A stretch of DNA of 64,000 nt. Source: Angiostrongylus vasorum (taxonomy: Eukaryota > Nematoda > Chromadorea > Rhabditida > Metastrongylidae). The DNA lies in contig JADANN010000080.1 in assembly GCA_018806985.1 (NCBI GenBank), forward strand, positions 62,001 through 126,000, read 5' to 3'. The translations under genes and the position numbers were made by a program. The notes beneath the pieces were generated by a model that was not told where the DNA came from, searched no databases, and saw nothing but the letters and a program-made list of their open reading frames with translations. Of the stretch, positions 1-12,135 are shown piece by piece; the stretch's first letter is position 1; each line of letters starts with the position of its first letter.

Positions 1-419
1 ATTCGTAAACGAAAGTGGTTGGCAGTTTCCAAAACTTCGGGAAACATGGAATTAGTAAGTCGTTAGCTCCTCTATATTCATGGCCCGGTGGAATACAAGA
101 AGCGTTTGACCTAATTACTTATTTGCTTTTTTGCCTCGCCTCATTTTTTCGCTACTTTTCAGTTTCTCAAAATTGTGCTGATTCACCCGCTAATTTGGAC
201 ATCAACGTCAATACTGATCGTATCACGTAGTACATTAAGATCTCTCAACTAGAAAGCCAAATTATTAGTTGACCAATGCCATGATTCACTATTACACAAG
301 TATACATTTGCTTGCGATATGTCAGAAGTTTTTCAAATTTGAAGATCAGCGACTGTCTGCGGTGAGAAGCGAAAAACGCTTTAGGGAGGCTACTTCGGAG
401 TTCTAGGAATAAAATAAAT
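1..419. other. Left edge, no supported gene; one possible exon end
   Basis: An open stretch on the + strand from position 2 to 54 reads FVNESGWQFPKLRETWN and stops exactly at a good splice donor (GTAAGT at 55-60). It could be the 3' end of an exon of a gene that starts left of the window, perhaps the Argonaute that follows, but I recognise no family and no partner exon. The rest of the stretch shows nothing else. Confidence 0.2.
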
Positions 420-1345
420 ACCTGACTTGTACCAACTGCCGTCCTGCTGATCGTCGAATGTCTCGAGCGGACACCACATTTTCAGTTTCTCCCCATCTCG
501 TGGAAGAGTAGCTCGGTTGGTTCCGTTTGCTCTACGAACTCGTTAAGCATCATACCCTTCTTTTACGGTTTTCGTGAAGAACTCTGAGCATCGGGTGGCT
601 GCTCTTGTGTTGTGCGTTTAACATTGCTAGGAATGCAGTAACTGACGGTTCTTGTCCATCGGTTGTCGTTCATATAGGTTTTGTAACCAACCCTTCTTAT
701 TTTAGAAAATTTGGCCTGTAGAACGGCATTTATGACTTTTTATAGTTGATATGGGTCAGAGCTTCGGATCTCCTCTGTCATTCGCTTGAAACGGGATAGT
801 CGCACTGTCGTCCTTTACACTGCATTCTATAACTCTGAGTGGTCCTTCGTAGCGACCGGCTTTCTCACGCTTGTGTTAAGGCAGTGGAAGTCGTGGAGTT
901 GAAAAGGTGGGCCACGGAGTCGGCTGTTGTTTTGTTCTCTTCACCACATCCTTGATGTTCCTGAATGCTCTCCAAGCCGCTCGCTTCCTCCTGCTCAGCT
1001 TTAGAGTTATGTCGCTCACCATTTTGACTTCCTAACCTACAAAGACGTAGCTGTGACATTCGGAGGTGTTCAATTCCGTTGAGCGAGTATGGACCCTAAC
1101 AAACAACTCCGTTTGTCATTAACATTGTTTCTGCGAGATTTAGTCGAAGACTAATTTTCCCACAGGCTGTATCAAAGTCGGCAAGCATTCGTTTCACTTG
1201 GCTAATGTTTGCTGTCTTGTTTCCCAACCATTCTTTTTACGTCGATGTTAATATCGTTGTACAGTGGCGATATTTTAGGCGTTAAACTTATGTAGCTCAC
1301 GAAGAATCATCATAGACTGAGTAGGGACGCCCTCGCAGACACCTA
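420..1345 (-). mobile_element. Decayed 3' fragment of an RTE-type non-LTR retrotransposon
   Basis: Read on the minus strand, this piece parallels the 3' parts of the RTE copies at 14.5-17.5 kb and 25-28.8 kb. It contains the thumb-region segment that continues into LRAHLFN-like text in the better copies, a tract ending near 420 that matches their C-terminal DDQQD tract, and a left part resembling the RT core. Frames are broken many times and no intact domain remains. It is an old insertion in the region upstream of the Argonaute exons. The fragment boundaries are approximate. Confidence 0.6.
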
Positions 1346-2299
1346 TATCAAAACCGCTGCAAATCATGGATATCGGATAAAAATAAAGCAATCGGGCTAC
1401 ATCACGGAAGCTAATTAAAAAAGCTGAACATCATTGTTGTAAATTCTTGCAACTGTTTGCCAAAAAGTCAAAGAGATACTGAGCGATTCGTTGAGTGGAT
1501 TGATTCGAAGAGAGATACCGAACATCAGCTTGGAATCCTTCTATCGTTATAAGTGAATCGTGGAGAGCCACACTAAGAAGTAAAAACTGCTCGCAAAGAC
1601 AGCATGAAATTGTGCCGAGTGTACTCAACTGTTTAATTAATTAGTTGTTATAATGTTCTTGGTGTGGTGTTCCTATAGAGACAATGAAAATCGAAACTAT
1701 ATTTGACTGCTATTTCTTTAACACGGTTTGAATTCATTGCCTTTTCGGTTGATTTTTACGGGAGGGTTTACAGCGGTGTAGCGAGAACAATTGCACGGCA
1801 GATTTAAGACGAATTTTTTCCCAAATTAACTCAGCTTAGAATAGCTCTGACGTATTAGTGGTTGGTGAGTTCTACCCATTATTGACTCAACGATGAGGAG
1901 TGGCCTACAATACACAGATGGTTGTTTACTCTCGTGTCTCGTGTTAACCAAGTCCTCTATTCCACCTGGAGAAGAATTGGTAGCAGACGTGTCTGCGGTG
2001 ATGAAAGCACTGAATTGATAAAGCGTTAGGTCTGCATGTCGTTCTATAAGCGAGACGCGTTTTTGGTCACCTCTGCGGTGCTTATTGGTGTTGAATTCAC
2101 TTTGTCTCCTTAAGGGTTTGTTTAACACCAATCGCTTAATTGCAACTTTTTAAAAAATTATATTGTAAGCTTTTTAGGGGTTAGATGGATATGGACCATT
2201 GTTTTTAAGTGTTCCGAACGGGAAGTATTCTTGGGTAGCTTGCTTTGCTTTTCCGAAATAAGAGTGGTGCCTGCTTGTTCAAGACATTTGAGGGTGCCT
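1346..2299. other. Gap without recognisable gene
   Basis: Only short uninformative open frames on both strands. No repeat family defined elsewhere in the window was recognised here. Missing 5' exons of the Argonaute could lie in this stretch, but I could not identify any. Confidence 0.4.
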
Positions 2300-2605
2300 G
2301 AGTTTAACTGGGTTCGATGCCGATTTGGGCTCTCTAGATCAATCCCACTGACTGGTGATTGCTGATGGCACTAATCGATAGAACTATTTGAGAGACAGGC
2401 GAAGCGAGGGACCCGCATGGTGTGGTGGTGAATGCGTTAGCCTCACGAAAGTGGAATAGCGCGTTCGTTTCTGCACTGCAGACACCCGCGAGCCGCACTT
2501 TTGCAAATATCTCAGCATCATTGTGATTGTATTTGAGGAATACTTTCTGTGCTTTTTATTATGCAGTTCTTTTGCTAAGAGAACCAGCATAAAAAAAGGC
2601 ATGTT
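2300..2605 (+). repeat. Interspersed repeat, family C
   Basis: Begins with the family C opening (TTTAACTGGGTTCGATGCCG), then the self-complementary GATCAATCCCACTGACTGGTGATTGCTGATGGC-type block. The body CGCATGGTGTGGTGGTGAA...GCGTTAGCC follows, and then the tail TTTTGCAAATATCTCAGCATCATTGTG shared with family D. Copies recur near 10.0, 21.9, 28.9, 29.1 and 37.7-38.5 kb. It probably is a SINE-like element; I infer this from the dispersed copies and shared tail. Confidence 0.7.
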
Positions 2606-3218
2606 ATGAGGGTCATTCTTCTTATTAAATGTTATAACGTCACAACAAGCTCGCCGGCATTTGCCGTAACGTGGGTTCACTATTAGCAGGATTTTTAGCT
2701 TTAAATGTCGAACTCATTCTCGGCTTTGTTAAAGCAGTTGGCAGGAACAACCACTGTTCAACGCAATTCAGCAACCTAAAACACTCCTTTACCATAAGAG
2801 AATTAACTATTAACTATGAAATTTTTTAGAATCTGAGGACGTTCCAAGTATCTGGCGAGGATTGCCGTGAAGATACACTCCTGGTATTCAAATCGATTAC
2901 CTTTGTTGTTGCTCCGGTTAAAGGAAATACTGGCGTGAGCTCACTGATTTATTGATTACTTTGGGATCGGTAGTAGTAGCTGTGGTAATCACACCATGTA
3001 ATGTGATTGTTTCAACACATTCATCATTTAAAATCCATTGTATGTGCATAGAGCTACCAATTCCACAGATTCCTGTAATGTGTGGCGCTTATATGCTGGA
3101 ATTTTTTCTATTAGTTTTCGATTGTACTTCACGGAATTGTCAATGTTATCGATTTAGTCGGAGTTCTGAAACAATAGAGGGTAGGTAGAAAAAGTAGCTC
3201 AGAGAAACAAAGCAAAAG

Positions 3219-3330
3219 CCTCAGTGGTGCAGCGTTTAATACGCGAGTCCGCGGAAAGGTTAATCGTGGTTCGATCTGGCTCGAGGTCCAGGTTTTGCAA
3301 ATATCTCGGCATCGCTGTGGTTCTAAAAAG
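3219..3330 (+). repeat. tRNA-like SINE, family D
   Basis: The head GCCTCAGTGGTGCAGCG resembles a tRNA A box region, and GGTTCGATCTGG resembles a B box about 50 bases downstream. The tail is TTTTGCAAATATCTCGGCATCGCTGTGGTT. It ends some 50 bases before the first recognised Argonaute exon. It is not a functional tRNA, because no proper anticodon stem or acceptor pairing can be drawn. Confidence 0.65.
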
Positions 3331-3382
3331 ATATTTTGGAGAAAGAAAATGTGTGAAATTTCTTGAACTTCCTGCATTTCAG

Positions 3383-6300
3383 TTATCCATAACCATGGAA
3401 GAAATGATGAATTATGCACACCGCCTTAATCTGTCGGAAGAATACCACTCTCTTGTTCAATACATGGAAATCGTATTCAATCAACTAGCTCTAATGAACC
3501 CCAAAGAACATGTCTCATTCGAAAGTGGAAAAACGTTTCTTTGCCGTCCATGGATGTACGGTTTCACCGAGAGGGACTGTCCATATGTTGGTGATGGGGG
3601 AAGGCTACTTGCTGGTACACAAAAAAGCTTTCACTTCATCGAGGGCACGGAAGGACGAGGTTCCGTCAGTGCGGCTCTTGCTATCGATGGTATTGCTTCC
3701 AACTATATTATTTTTTAAAAAGCAGCCATTTTGAGAAAGAGGAATCTCGTGGAAATGACGCTCAAGCGCCAATTTTTTGAACAAGATCTCGCGAACTTTT
3801 CAATTTCACAAACCTCATGAACTAGCCTTTTTTCAGTGACAGAAATTCTTACTTCTACATATTTCCAGCACTAGCTCATTTATTATATGTATATTTCAAA
3901 AATAATTGTTGAGATACGTAGGATCTCTTAATTAGCCGTTATCTTTTCAGCAAAAAAAGCTGCATTTCATGAGGAGATGCGGCTTATTGATAAAGCAAAA
4001 ATCCTCGTGAACGACAGCTTGTCAACGAGACTGTCAGAAACAGCTTTAGAAAAACTGAATCTTGGAATGAAAGGATTATTTTTCTACACTATGCATACGG
4101 GTCATAAAGTGGACCACCAAATTGAATCCATTACGAACAAAACAGCTTCGGAGGCCAAGTAACGTTTTGTTGCATATTACTTCGGATACTTTTGTATATA
4201 TGGCTTTTCTTTATCTACTAATTGTCTATCCGTTCATTTATTTTATTGGCTGGTGCCGTAACTAGTATCGAACGAAGAAGCTATGGGTAACCCAGTATCG
4301 AAACTTGAGCACCCTAACACCCTATGCTAATGAGCTTTACGCCGGTGCCAGGTTTTGCGTCACACTCTAGAGAAAAGTCAGTACAATAAGACAACATTTA
4401 TCAACGTGAAATGTCGCTGACCATCCATAATGAGAATGTACCGTCGCTAAAATGTAGAAGTTGTGATGTATGTCTTGGCTACGACTGTTACGACTGTCAT
4501 TTACTACCAAATAACGTCACTTCACACAAGGTCTTATCACTCGCTTTACTTGGCCATCCTCTATGTGCAACTTTTACGAAAACTTGCTATCGGAACTTTC
4601 ATTCACGGATCTGTCGCGTATTAGGCGAGTTCTCTGACCAGTTGGAGAAAACGATGAACAGGAAGATTTTGGTGTGCAAATTTATCCAGCGCAATGTAAA
4701 AGAGAACCATTGAAGGTGGACACATGAATTGAAATTATTACTTGTTTACTTGCATACTTGGGCAGCCTTCCTTCACTAATGAACACTACGTAGCCACAAA
4801 ATGGGTTTTATGTGTGGATCAATTTCTGTCTTTGTCGAACCGTTCCACGTCAGCTCAATTTTTGAAGAATTGAATCATCTTCTTTAAATTTTGCTTAGTC
4901 TGTTTTTTGTTACAGTGTCTATTCATTGAAGATTCAACTGTTTCGGTTTCCTTAGAGCCTGAAAAAGTCACACTGACACGCAATCTACTCAGTTAAACAC
5001 TTTCATTACCTAAGCCGTTAAAAATTCTCACTCATACAGTAAATAACTTCTCTTAAATACTTACCTTTTGCAAAGCGTAAACCACAGGCCAGATCTGAGA
5101 GGCCTCAGTGGTGCAGCGGGCAATATGCGAGCCCTGTAGAGGGTAATCACGGGTTCTAATCTGGCCTGGAGTCCAAGTTTTGTAATAACTCTCTCAGCAT
5201 CATAATGGTTGTAACACACTTTATGCCTTGTCGTGAGAATTAATAGCAGGCAATAAATAAAAAGTAAACTAGACGTTTTGATCCTTATACGTCCTCCAGT
5301 TATTATTAAAGACACCGCGTTGAACTAGCCTGTGTTGGTTTTCTTCTCACGATTTGAGCTACTGCATTTATGCGTTGGTGCTATAGTATAGGACAAAAAG
5401 CAGTCTCTACTGTGTGGGAATGTGTTGTTTTAAGCAAAATGATTCTGAGATATTTGCAAAACTTGTAGACCAAGCCAAATAATAGGCGGCGAATAAAAAG
5501 ATAAGCATTGTTTTTTTTAATTAACTTCAAACGTTATGCATTGCAACCACCGATTACCTTAAGCCGCAGATATGAACGCATCATTCGAGTGGTAACGAGG
5601 TTGGTGTATTGCTGATTGGGCGACTTTCTAAATACTTTAATCCAGTGATAACATTTCTGAGAGGTTCACTAATCTGCTCCACAGGTTCTCGTCCATCCTT
5701 ATGATTCGATGACGGGCTCTGTAGCTCGCGAACGGCTTTCTTCTAGGGCTGTTAATGCGTATGTCATTCTGGGTTTAGTTCATTTCAGGTTAACAGTAAG
5801 CAGTGTCAAAAAGATCTCAAAACTCTGTTGATCAGATAAACTTGTAGGTTAGGTTACAATTAGGCATTCAAGAATAATCGCAGTCAGCACTAGGTTTCAA
5901 ACCATTGTTGGCAAAGCAATATACTAAATGGCAGCTGTAAAACGCTTGAAAGCACTAAGAACCACTTTTTCTTTTTGTCATTATTATCCATGATATTTCT
6001 AACTATTCTATTTCATATACAGATTCAAGTTGAAAGGTGTGATGGTATCTGTTCTTCAATATTTCAAGGAGCAATACAAGATCATTCTAGAGTAAGGAAC
6101 AAGATTAACAGATTTTTGGTAAAGGTGTTTATTGTTAAAACTTGTTAAAATAACTGTTGATTAGGTATCCAAACGCACCTCTTGTTAAAGTTCATGAAGG
6201 TAGTCGTGTGAACAGCTATCCAATGGAGTTGGGTTTTATCAGAGAAATGCAGAGAGTTACCATCTTCCAGCAGACGCCTTCTCAAAGCGATAGAACGAAA

Positions 6301-7821
6301 GAAAATTGCGTGGTACCACCGGCTGAACGTCAGGGCAATATTAAAAGAGGAGCACATGCGCTGAAGCTGTTCGGATCTAGTGACAACTCTTTCGTCACAA
6401 ATGCTGGATTGCGCATTCTTGGAAATCCTATGAAGATAAGAGGAAGACGTTTACTTTCGCCTAAAATTAGCTATGCTGACACTACGGTAGTTGTAAGGAA
6501 TGGACAATGGAGAAGCCCGAAAAAGCACTTTTATAAACCTGCCCATTGTGACGTTTGGGCAGTGTACGCAATTGTGCCTGCGAATGAGAGAGAAGACTTC
6601 AGCGAATGCTTGCTGTGGGACTTCGAGAAAATTTTTCTCGATGAGGCTTCACATCGCGGGATGAAGCTTCGCAATCCAATTAATAGAGCAGTAACGTCGA
6701 ATGAAGCAGAACTGGAAGAATGTTTTGAATCTGCTGCTGATAGCCAATGTAAATACTGTCTGATCATATCCTCAGACAGTATTAAATCAGTACACAAAAA
6801 AATCAAGTTATGGGAAAGAGAGCTTGAAATGGTTACACAGGATGTGAAACTGTCAACTGTTATTAAGGTGGTAAAAGAAAACCATAGGCATATCGTGGAG
6901 AATATTGTCTTAAAAACGAACGTGAAACTTGGTGGTTTGAACTACGAACTTGATTTGGACGGGATGACTGCAAATGAAGATGAACAAGGATGGATTCGCG
7001 AAGGACGCGTCTTTCTTGGGATTTCCGTCAATCACTCATCGCTTTTGCGTGGCTACTTGAGTCCTGTGGTGTTTGGCTACGCCTCAAATTTCAAAAAAAA
7101 TTCGATCGACTTTGTTGGAGACTATCTTTTCCAGGACTATGGGAAGGAAGAGACTCTGGCCGCATTGTGCGAGATTGTTATTGATGTTGTGTACAAGTTT
7201 TCTCGACATCACGATGGACGATTTCCAAAGGATTTGATAATATACCGGAGCGGTATTTCGGAGCGATCTTTCAAAACTGTGCTCACCTACGACATTCCAC
7301 AACTACGGCGTAAACTTTCAGAACATGATGCTCAAGATATCAAGCTGGTTTTTATAGTGGTTCAAAAGAAACACAACATTAGATTCATGAGGACTTTTAT
7401 AGATCAATCGCGGGAGCTAACCTCTCAAAATATCTCTCCTGGAGTAGTTGTGGACTCGAGCGTAACACATCCTGCTTTCAAAGAGTTCTATTTAAATTCG
7501 CACCTTACATTCCAAGGGTCTGCTGTAACTCCACGATACACTGTACTGGTCGATGATCTCCATTTATCTATGGATGAACTTGAAGGCATGACGTATGCAC
7601 TGACGTATGCCCACCAAATCGTGAATCTCTCAACGTCTCTTCCAGCACCACTCTATGTGGCCAACAGATACGCTGAGCGTGGACGCAACATTCATGAAGC
7701 CTACGTAGATAATTCCTCCCCAAGATCATCCGTATCTGAAGGTTCGATTGACTACGTAGCTATTGCACTGCATTTGACCTACAAAGCCACAAAACTGGAG
7801 AACATTCGTGTAAACGCTTAA
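3383..7821 (+). CDS. WAGO-type Argonaute, 5' end unresolved, catalytically dead Piwi domain
   Basis: Worm-specific Argonautes bind secondary 22G small RNAs and silence transcripts and transposons. Recognised exons are 3383-3689, 3951-4158, 6023-6091 and 6165-7821 (stop). All are bounded by GT/AG and joined in phase, giving 746 residues. The order seen is linker/DUF1785-like region (MNPKEHVSFES... ending SAALAIDA), PAZ start (KGLFFYTMHTG), PAZ end (VLQYFKEQYKIILE then YPNAPLVKV), MID, Piwi. In Piwi the slicer positions are lost: Ser in FLGISVNHS where Asp is expected (codon 7024), Ser in YRSGISE instead of Asp (codon 7249), and Asn in PLYVANRYAE instead of His (codon 7663). It is therefore predicted to bind RNA without cutting it, as known WAGOs do. 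The N domain exons upstream of 3383 were not found. Intron 4159-6022 carries a family D SINE. Which C. elegans WAGO is orthologous cannot be told. Confidence 0.92.
5098..5275 (+). repeat. tRNA-like SINE, family D, in Argonaute intron
   Basis: The head GGCCTCAGTGGTGCAGCGGGC, a B-box-like GGGTTCTAATCTGG and the tail AGTTTTG..ATCTCTCAGCATCATAATGG match the copy at 3219. A reversed tail fragment of the same family lies at about 5435-5475. The rest of this 1.86 kb intron (4159-6022) shows nothing recognisable. Confidence 0.65.
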
Positions 7822-8585
7822 GTTTAAAGTTTAGCCTGAAATTTTTCTCTTTATCCTGCTTGGTGTTGCTTTTAAACCGGAGCCTAATTCATTTCACTAA
7901 ACCGCTTGTAATACTGTCAGTTGTACAGCATACCCGACGTCTTTGCTGTCTCTTGTTGATTTGTTGTTATGCTACTCCAAAATACTTGCTGCGTGTTAGT
8001 TGCTACCCTCGTATTAATGAAGAAGCTTGGAAAATGTGTTTTTTTTTTCGTCCGTTCGTTCTGACATTTTGCCATGTGTTGCCTTTTAACTGTTCTTCTA
8101 AGGGAAATGCTTTGCCATCGAAAGCACGAAGAATATCGATTTGATAAGTGAAGTAACCAAAGAGGTTTTGAACCACATTTGATGTTTTCGATAAAGATGA
8201 CGAGATACACATGTTTTAGCGGCGCAAGAAGCGCTTCGACATTGGATAACTGTGGGTGTACTTCACTGTTCACTATACGTTATGGACAGACAATAGTTTA
8301 AATTAACAGGAAATGACTATTCCTGAGATACGGTTGACCCACAAATTGTACTACAGTGATACCTGTGCTAGTTGGCCAGTGGGATAGAGAGTTGGTCAGA
8401 TTTGCCTTTTGTCCGCCAACTGTAGGTGGAATGCTCGATTTTGTATGAATTCACCACGCGGGACTTTATTACGTAACTGCCGTGAACTAGTTCGAGTTTG
8501 GGTTATAACAGTTTATAGCAATAACAACAGTACAATAATAACAATGTTACGATATGTAGTTAGCTGGGCGGATACGAGCGAGATT
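7822..8585. other. Gap downstream of the Argonaute
   Basis: 3' flank of the Argonaute gene. No AATAAA signal is evident close to the stop. Open frames here are short, overlap on both strands and look random. Confidence 0.4.
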
Positions 8586-8750
8586 GAAATGAGAACAAGT
8601 GGAACACTTGAAGGAAGCTGGGTGGAGACTGGATTGGAGCACTAAGGGATTGGAAGACAAGCACTGGGTGACTGGAAGATAAGCACTTTCACTAGGCACT
8701 GAGACACAAGCACTGGAGCACTGGGGAACTGAAACACAAGCACTGGCTTG
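8586..8750. repeat. Degenerate minisatellite
   Basis: Imperfect repetition of a unit around GGAAGACAAGCACTGG: units reading ATTGGAAGACAAGCACTGGGTG, ACTGGAAGATAAGCACT, GAGACACAAGCACTGGAG and GAAACACAAGCACTGG follow one another. The unit length drifts at about 18-25 bases. No coding potential is consistent with it. A looser duplication of GGCTTATACA at about 8901-8945 lies further right. Confidence 0.6.
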
Positions 8751-9261
8751 ATGTCTAATGATGCTCCTTATATTCCATCTGTAATAGGTGGTGCTTCACA
8801 GAGGAAACCAGAGACAGTGCTCAGAGAGAGATTCTGAACCTTCTCAGCTAGTATAATCCGACAGAGTCACTTGCAGAGAGGGTTCGTGAAGACTATATGA
8901 TGGCTTATACAGAAAGTGCATGTTACAGCGATGTAGTGGCTTATACAAAAATTGCATTGGAACGGCCGATTCTTGAATGTACATGCAGCTGGCAGCCGCT
9001 TATTCAGCGCCCGAACCGTCGGACAATGAAGAGCGGTTTACACAAGGAGGTTACAGTACCAAATTTTTATCCAGATGCGACGCAAATGCCTGAGACGGAC
9101 GCTAAGAGGCGATTTACAGAATTTGCAAGGATAGATGTATATCGATTGCAAGTAAACACTTGTTAGAAAAGACACAAGATAATTTGGCTTGCTTGAGAGA
9201 GACGAAGATCTTCACATGTCTGACATGAATCGCTGTTCTGGTATTGAATGATTATAAGACA

Positions 9262-9542
9262 GAGGGCGCGTGTGGCGCAGTGGTCGCAGGCGCCTTGCCA
9301 TACAGGAGGGGGGTTCGATTCTCGCGACGCAGGCTCACCAAGGCCTCCATCCTCCCGGGGTCGGGGGGTCGGCAAATTTATATCAGTTACCTCTGGGAAG
9401 ATAGCAGCACTTACTCGATGCATCGATATGTCACCACGAGTCATTGTAAAGACCAGCATTCAATCACCTTCAATGATGCTTAATGAAGTCAAGTTCATGG
9501 TTCATCCCTCAGGGATTGATCAACGCCGAGAGCTTTATCCTT
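9262..9542 (+). repeat. tRNA-derived SINE, family A (head on + strand)
   Basis: The head GGGCGCGTGTGGCGCAGTGGTCG fits an RNA polymerase III A box region, and GGTTCGATTCTCGCG a B box. A body of about 200 bases ends GATTGATCAACGCCGAGAGCTTTATCC. This is the only copy in the window with the head on the + strand. Nine other copies and one fragment are reversed. The tRNA species of origin cannot be named with confidence. Confidence 0.75.
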
Positions 9543-9974
9543 TACGCTTTATGAGTCAACAGTCATGCAGAATGGCTGAAGAATATGTAGAAACGTACGT
9601 TTTTGAATCCTATCTTAGAATTGCAACTTTAAGCAAAAATTTATGCGCTTGTGTCCGGCGCATCTCCAGAAGAGTACGAAATCTGCACGGGCTGTATAAC
9701 TTGCTAGAAAGCGAGTGAAAGAAAAAACGGTGGCAGGGAAACAAAGAAGTCCGTGTTCACAGATCTGCATGCCAAGTGATTGAAATTGTTTTGATGAAGT
9801 GACGGAAATTTTCAATTGAATACGTAACATAGTAATATGGCCTTTCCTTCACACTAAAGGAGAATAATCCCGCAGAAACGTTAGCTACCACGAAGAGTTG
9901 TAATATATAAATTGCAGGAAGAATTATAATAGGCAATAAGTAAAAAGTTAACATCGTGATTTCGATTACGATCA

Positions 9975-10262
9975 TAGCTTAACTGGGTTCGCTGTTGATT
10001 TGGGCTCCCTGGATCAATCCCGTTGACGGGTGATTGCTGATGGCGCTGATCGATAGAACTAGCTGAGAGACAGGCGAAACAAAGGACCCGGATGGTGTGG
10101 TGGTGAACGCGTTAGCCCCTGGAAAGGGTAGTAGCGCGTAGGTTCCCCACCGCAGACACCTGTACTCCGGAGGCTTGCAAATATCTCATCATCACTGTGG
10201 TTGTTTCACACGTATACCCTGCCGTAAAAAAATTATAACAGGCAGTAAATAAAAAAAGTTAA
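9975..10262 (+). repeat. Interspersed repeat, family C
   Basis: A good copy: TTAACTGGGTTCGCTGTTGATTTGGGCTCCC opening, CCGTTGACGGGTGATTGCTG palindromic block, GTGGTGTGGTGAACGCG-type middle, and the CAAATATCTCATCATCACTGTGG tail followed by an A-rich end (GGCAGTAAATAAAAAAAG). Confidence 0.7.
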
Positions 10263-10311
10263 CGTACAATATTTATTTCGAGACAGTGTGATAAACTAAA
10301 GCTCTCATAAA

Positions 10312-10590
10312 AGATAACGCTCTCGGCGTTGATCAATTCTTGAGGGATGCGCCATGCATTTGACTTCACTAAGCATCGTTTGGAGGCGATTGAATGCATA
10401 TCTGACCTTCACAATGACCCGCGATGGCCTACCGTTGTATCGAGCCAGTGCTACTATCCTCCCAGACAAGTCTGGTACGAATATGCCGATCCCGGAGAAT
10501 GGAAGGCTTGGTAGGCCACAGGGGCGGGATCGATGCCGCGTGTGTGTTGCAAGGCGCCTCCGACCACTGCGCCACACGCGCCTTGTGTAC
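10312..10590 (-). repeat. tRNA-derived SINE, family A
   Basis: Reads tail first on the + strand (CTCTCGGCGTTGATCAATTCTTGAGGGATGCGCC) and ends in the reversed tRNA-like head (CCACTGCGCCACACGCGCC). It sits 50 bases after a family C element. Confidence 0.75.
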
Positions 10591-12135
10591 AGATCAAAGT
10601 CTCAGAATGCAATACTTGTTATATTATACGTCATTCGGAATTTCGGAAAGTGCGAAGAAGAACTGTAAGAAAAGTCCTTGATACGAAAGATTAAAGCCTC
10701 CAGTTATCATATTGCTTAATCATCTTCATTTTCTTTCTCATGTCGTGGAGAAGAACACCTGAAACCCTGTGACTATGATTTTATAGATTTCTTGAGTCTT
10801 ACATTTTCAAGATGTCTAGAATTTTTCCGACTGTTCTTTTGCTTAACAATCACGAGGAGTTCCGAAAATGGTTCCTTGCTCATCGTTTTTATATCGTTAG
10901 AAGAGAAGTCTACAATACGGTTCAACAGGCCATTAATACTATTGCCGTCATGGTTAGATGTGCTCTTCAATTCTCACTAACCGAATCTGTCGAGTCACGA
11001 AGTCTTTTTCTAAAAAGGAACGAAAATAACGATTGATTCCTTTCTTATACTCATTCGCAAGTGATGTACTATAATTGCATCATTCCATCTCTCGTACGAT
11101 TTCTACTATGGTGTGCACAAAAAAAACCAGTACGAGTGATGCTGTTCACCAACACGCACAAAACCCTAGTTTGAGACCACATCAGGCTAATATTGCCTCC
11201 GGTCTTTCTGGTGTCTGAGAATTAGTACCAGACCTCTCTGGGAGGTGCTCTTGATCGAAAGGAATGGTGACTCTCTGCAGCGAAGACCTGGAAACGCCGT
11301 AACACTGCTTTACCAGGATTAACCGGAAAACAGTTAGAATCAAGTGGAATGAAAATTTACCAGTGCGGATAATGTTTTGTGTGAGTAAAGGCTTCGACAG
11401 TTTAGATCTTGCAAAACGAAGAGAAATAGCCTTAAATCCCACTACTTAGTTATTGCGGAAGATGAAACTTTACTACGATGGCGATTATGTGTTCATTAAT
11501 GTAGGTATTCTCGTACTTGTTCATTCAACTGAAGTTGTCATAAAAATTAAATTTGCTGTTCAATTTCTGGTCTTTCTTTTATGTCTAAATACTAAAATAA
11601 AAACCTGTATAGGCTAAATTGGCAAAATCTGGGATTGCTTGTGGAGTTCTGGTTCGGGAAACTCCTTTACGCCCAGAAGATAATGACCTTAATGAAATAA
11701 TTGCGATTACGTACCAATTACTTTCTTTGTTCTTACTTACGTATAGGCAAAAGTTTCAACTAAAGTACGTTTTCAGGTTCTGAACAGGTGGGTATTTTTC
11801 TAATAGGCACATAGCGCAGCAGTGCGTTCAAAGCAACATTCCAAGCCTCCAGTAATTTCGTTGAACGATAGGCTGCCCACTTGAGTCGTCTTTTTGTGCC
11901 TTATTCAGGTTAAGAAACAATCGTTGATGTGCAGTGAACCTCATAGTCTTTGTTCCGTGCTTTAAATCAGCCATTTCATGAGGAAGCCCGTTTTCCTATA
12001 TGCCTATAACTTTTCGGTCACCATAGCAGGTAGAGAGTTCCGAATCTAAAGGACTCTTCTTTTTCGTATTAACGGCATATTGGTTTATCAGACTGTGCTT
12101 GTCAAGTTCAAATATGTTTGAAGCTAACTGTACAA
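10591..12135. other. Gap, no supported gene
   Basis: A 74-codon open frame at 10812-11036 (+) starts with ATG right after a TTTTCAAG tract but matches nothing I know. The minus-strand frame at 11182-11442 is equally unsupported. No repeats were recognised. Confidence 0.35.

Noticed and set aside
5098..5165. Possible tRNA gene (GCCTCAGTGGTGCAGCGG ... GGGTTCTAATCTGG)
   Set aside because: Same reasoning: a degenerate cloverleaf and several diverged copies sharing a common tail; treated as SINE family D.
9262..9340. Possible tRNA gene (GGCGCAGTGG ... GGTTCGATTC)
   Set aside because: Pol III box-like sequences are present, but there is no paired acceptor stem or anticodon arm, and the same text recurs in about ten copies followed by a long conserved body. 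It is the head of SINE family A.
9248..9718. 156-codon frame on +
   Set aside because: Mostly translation of a family A SINE; no conserved domain.
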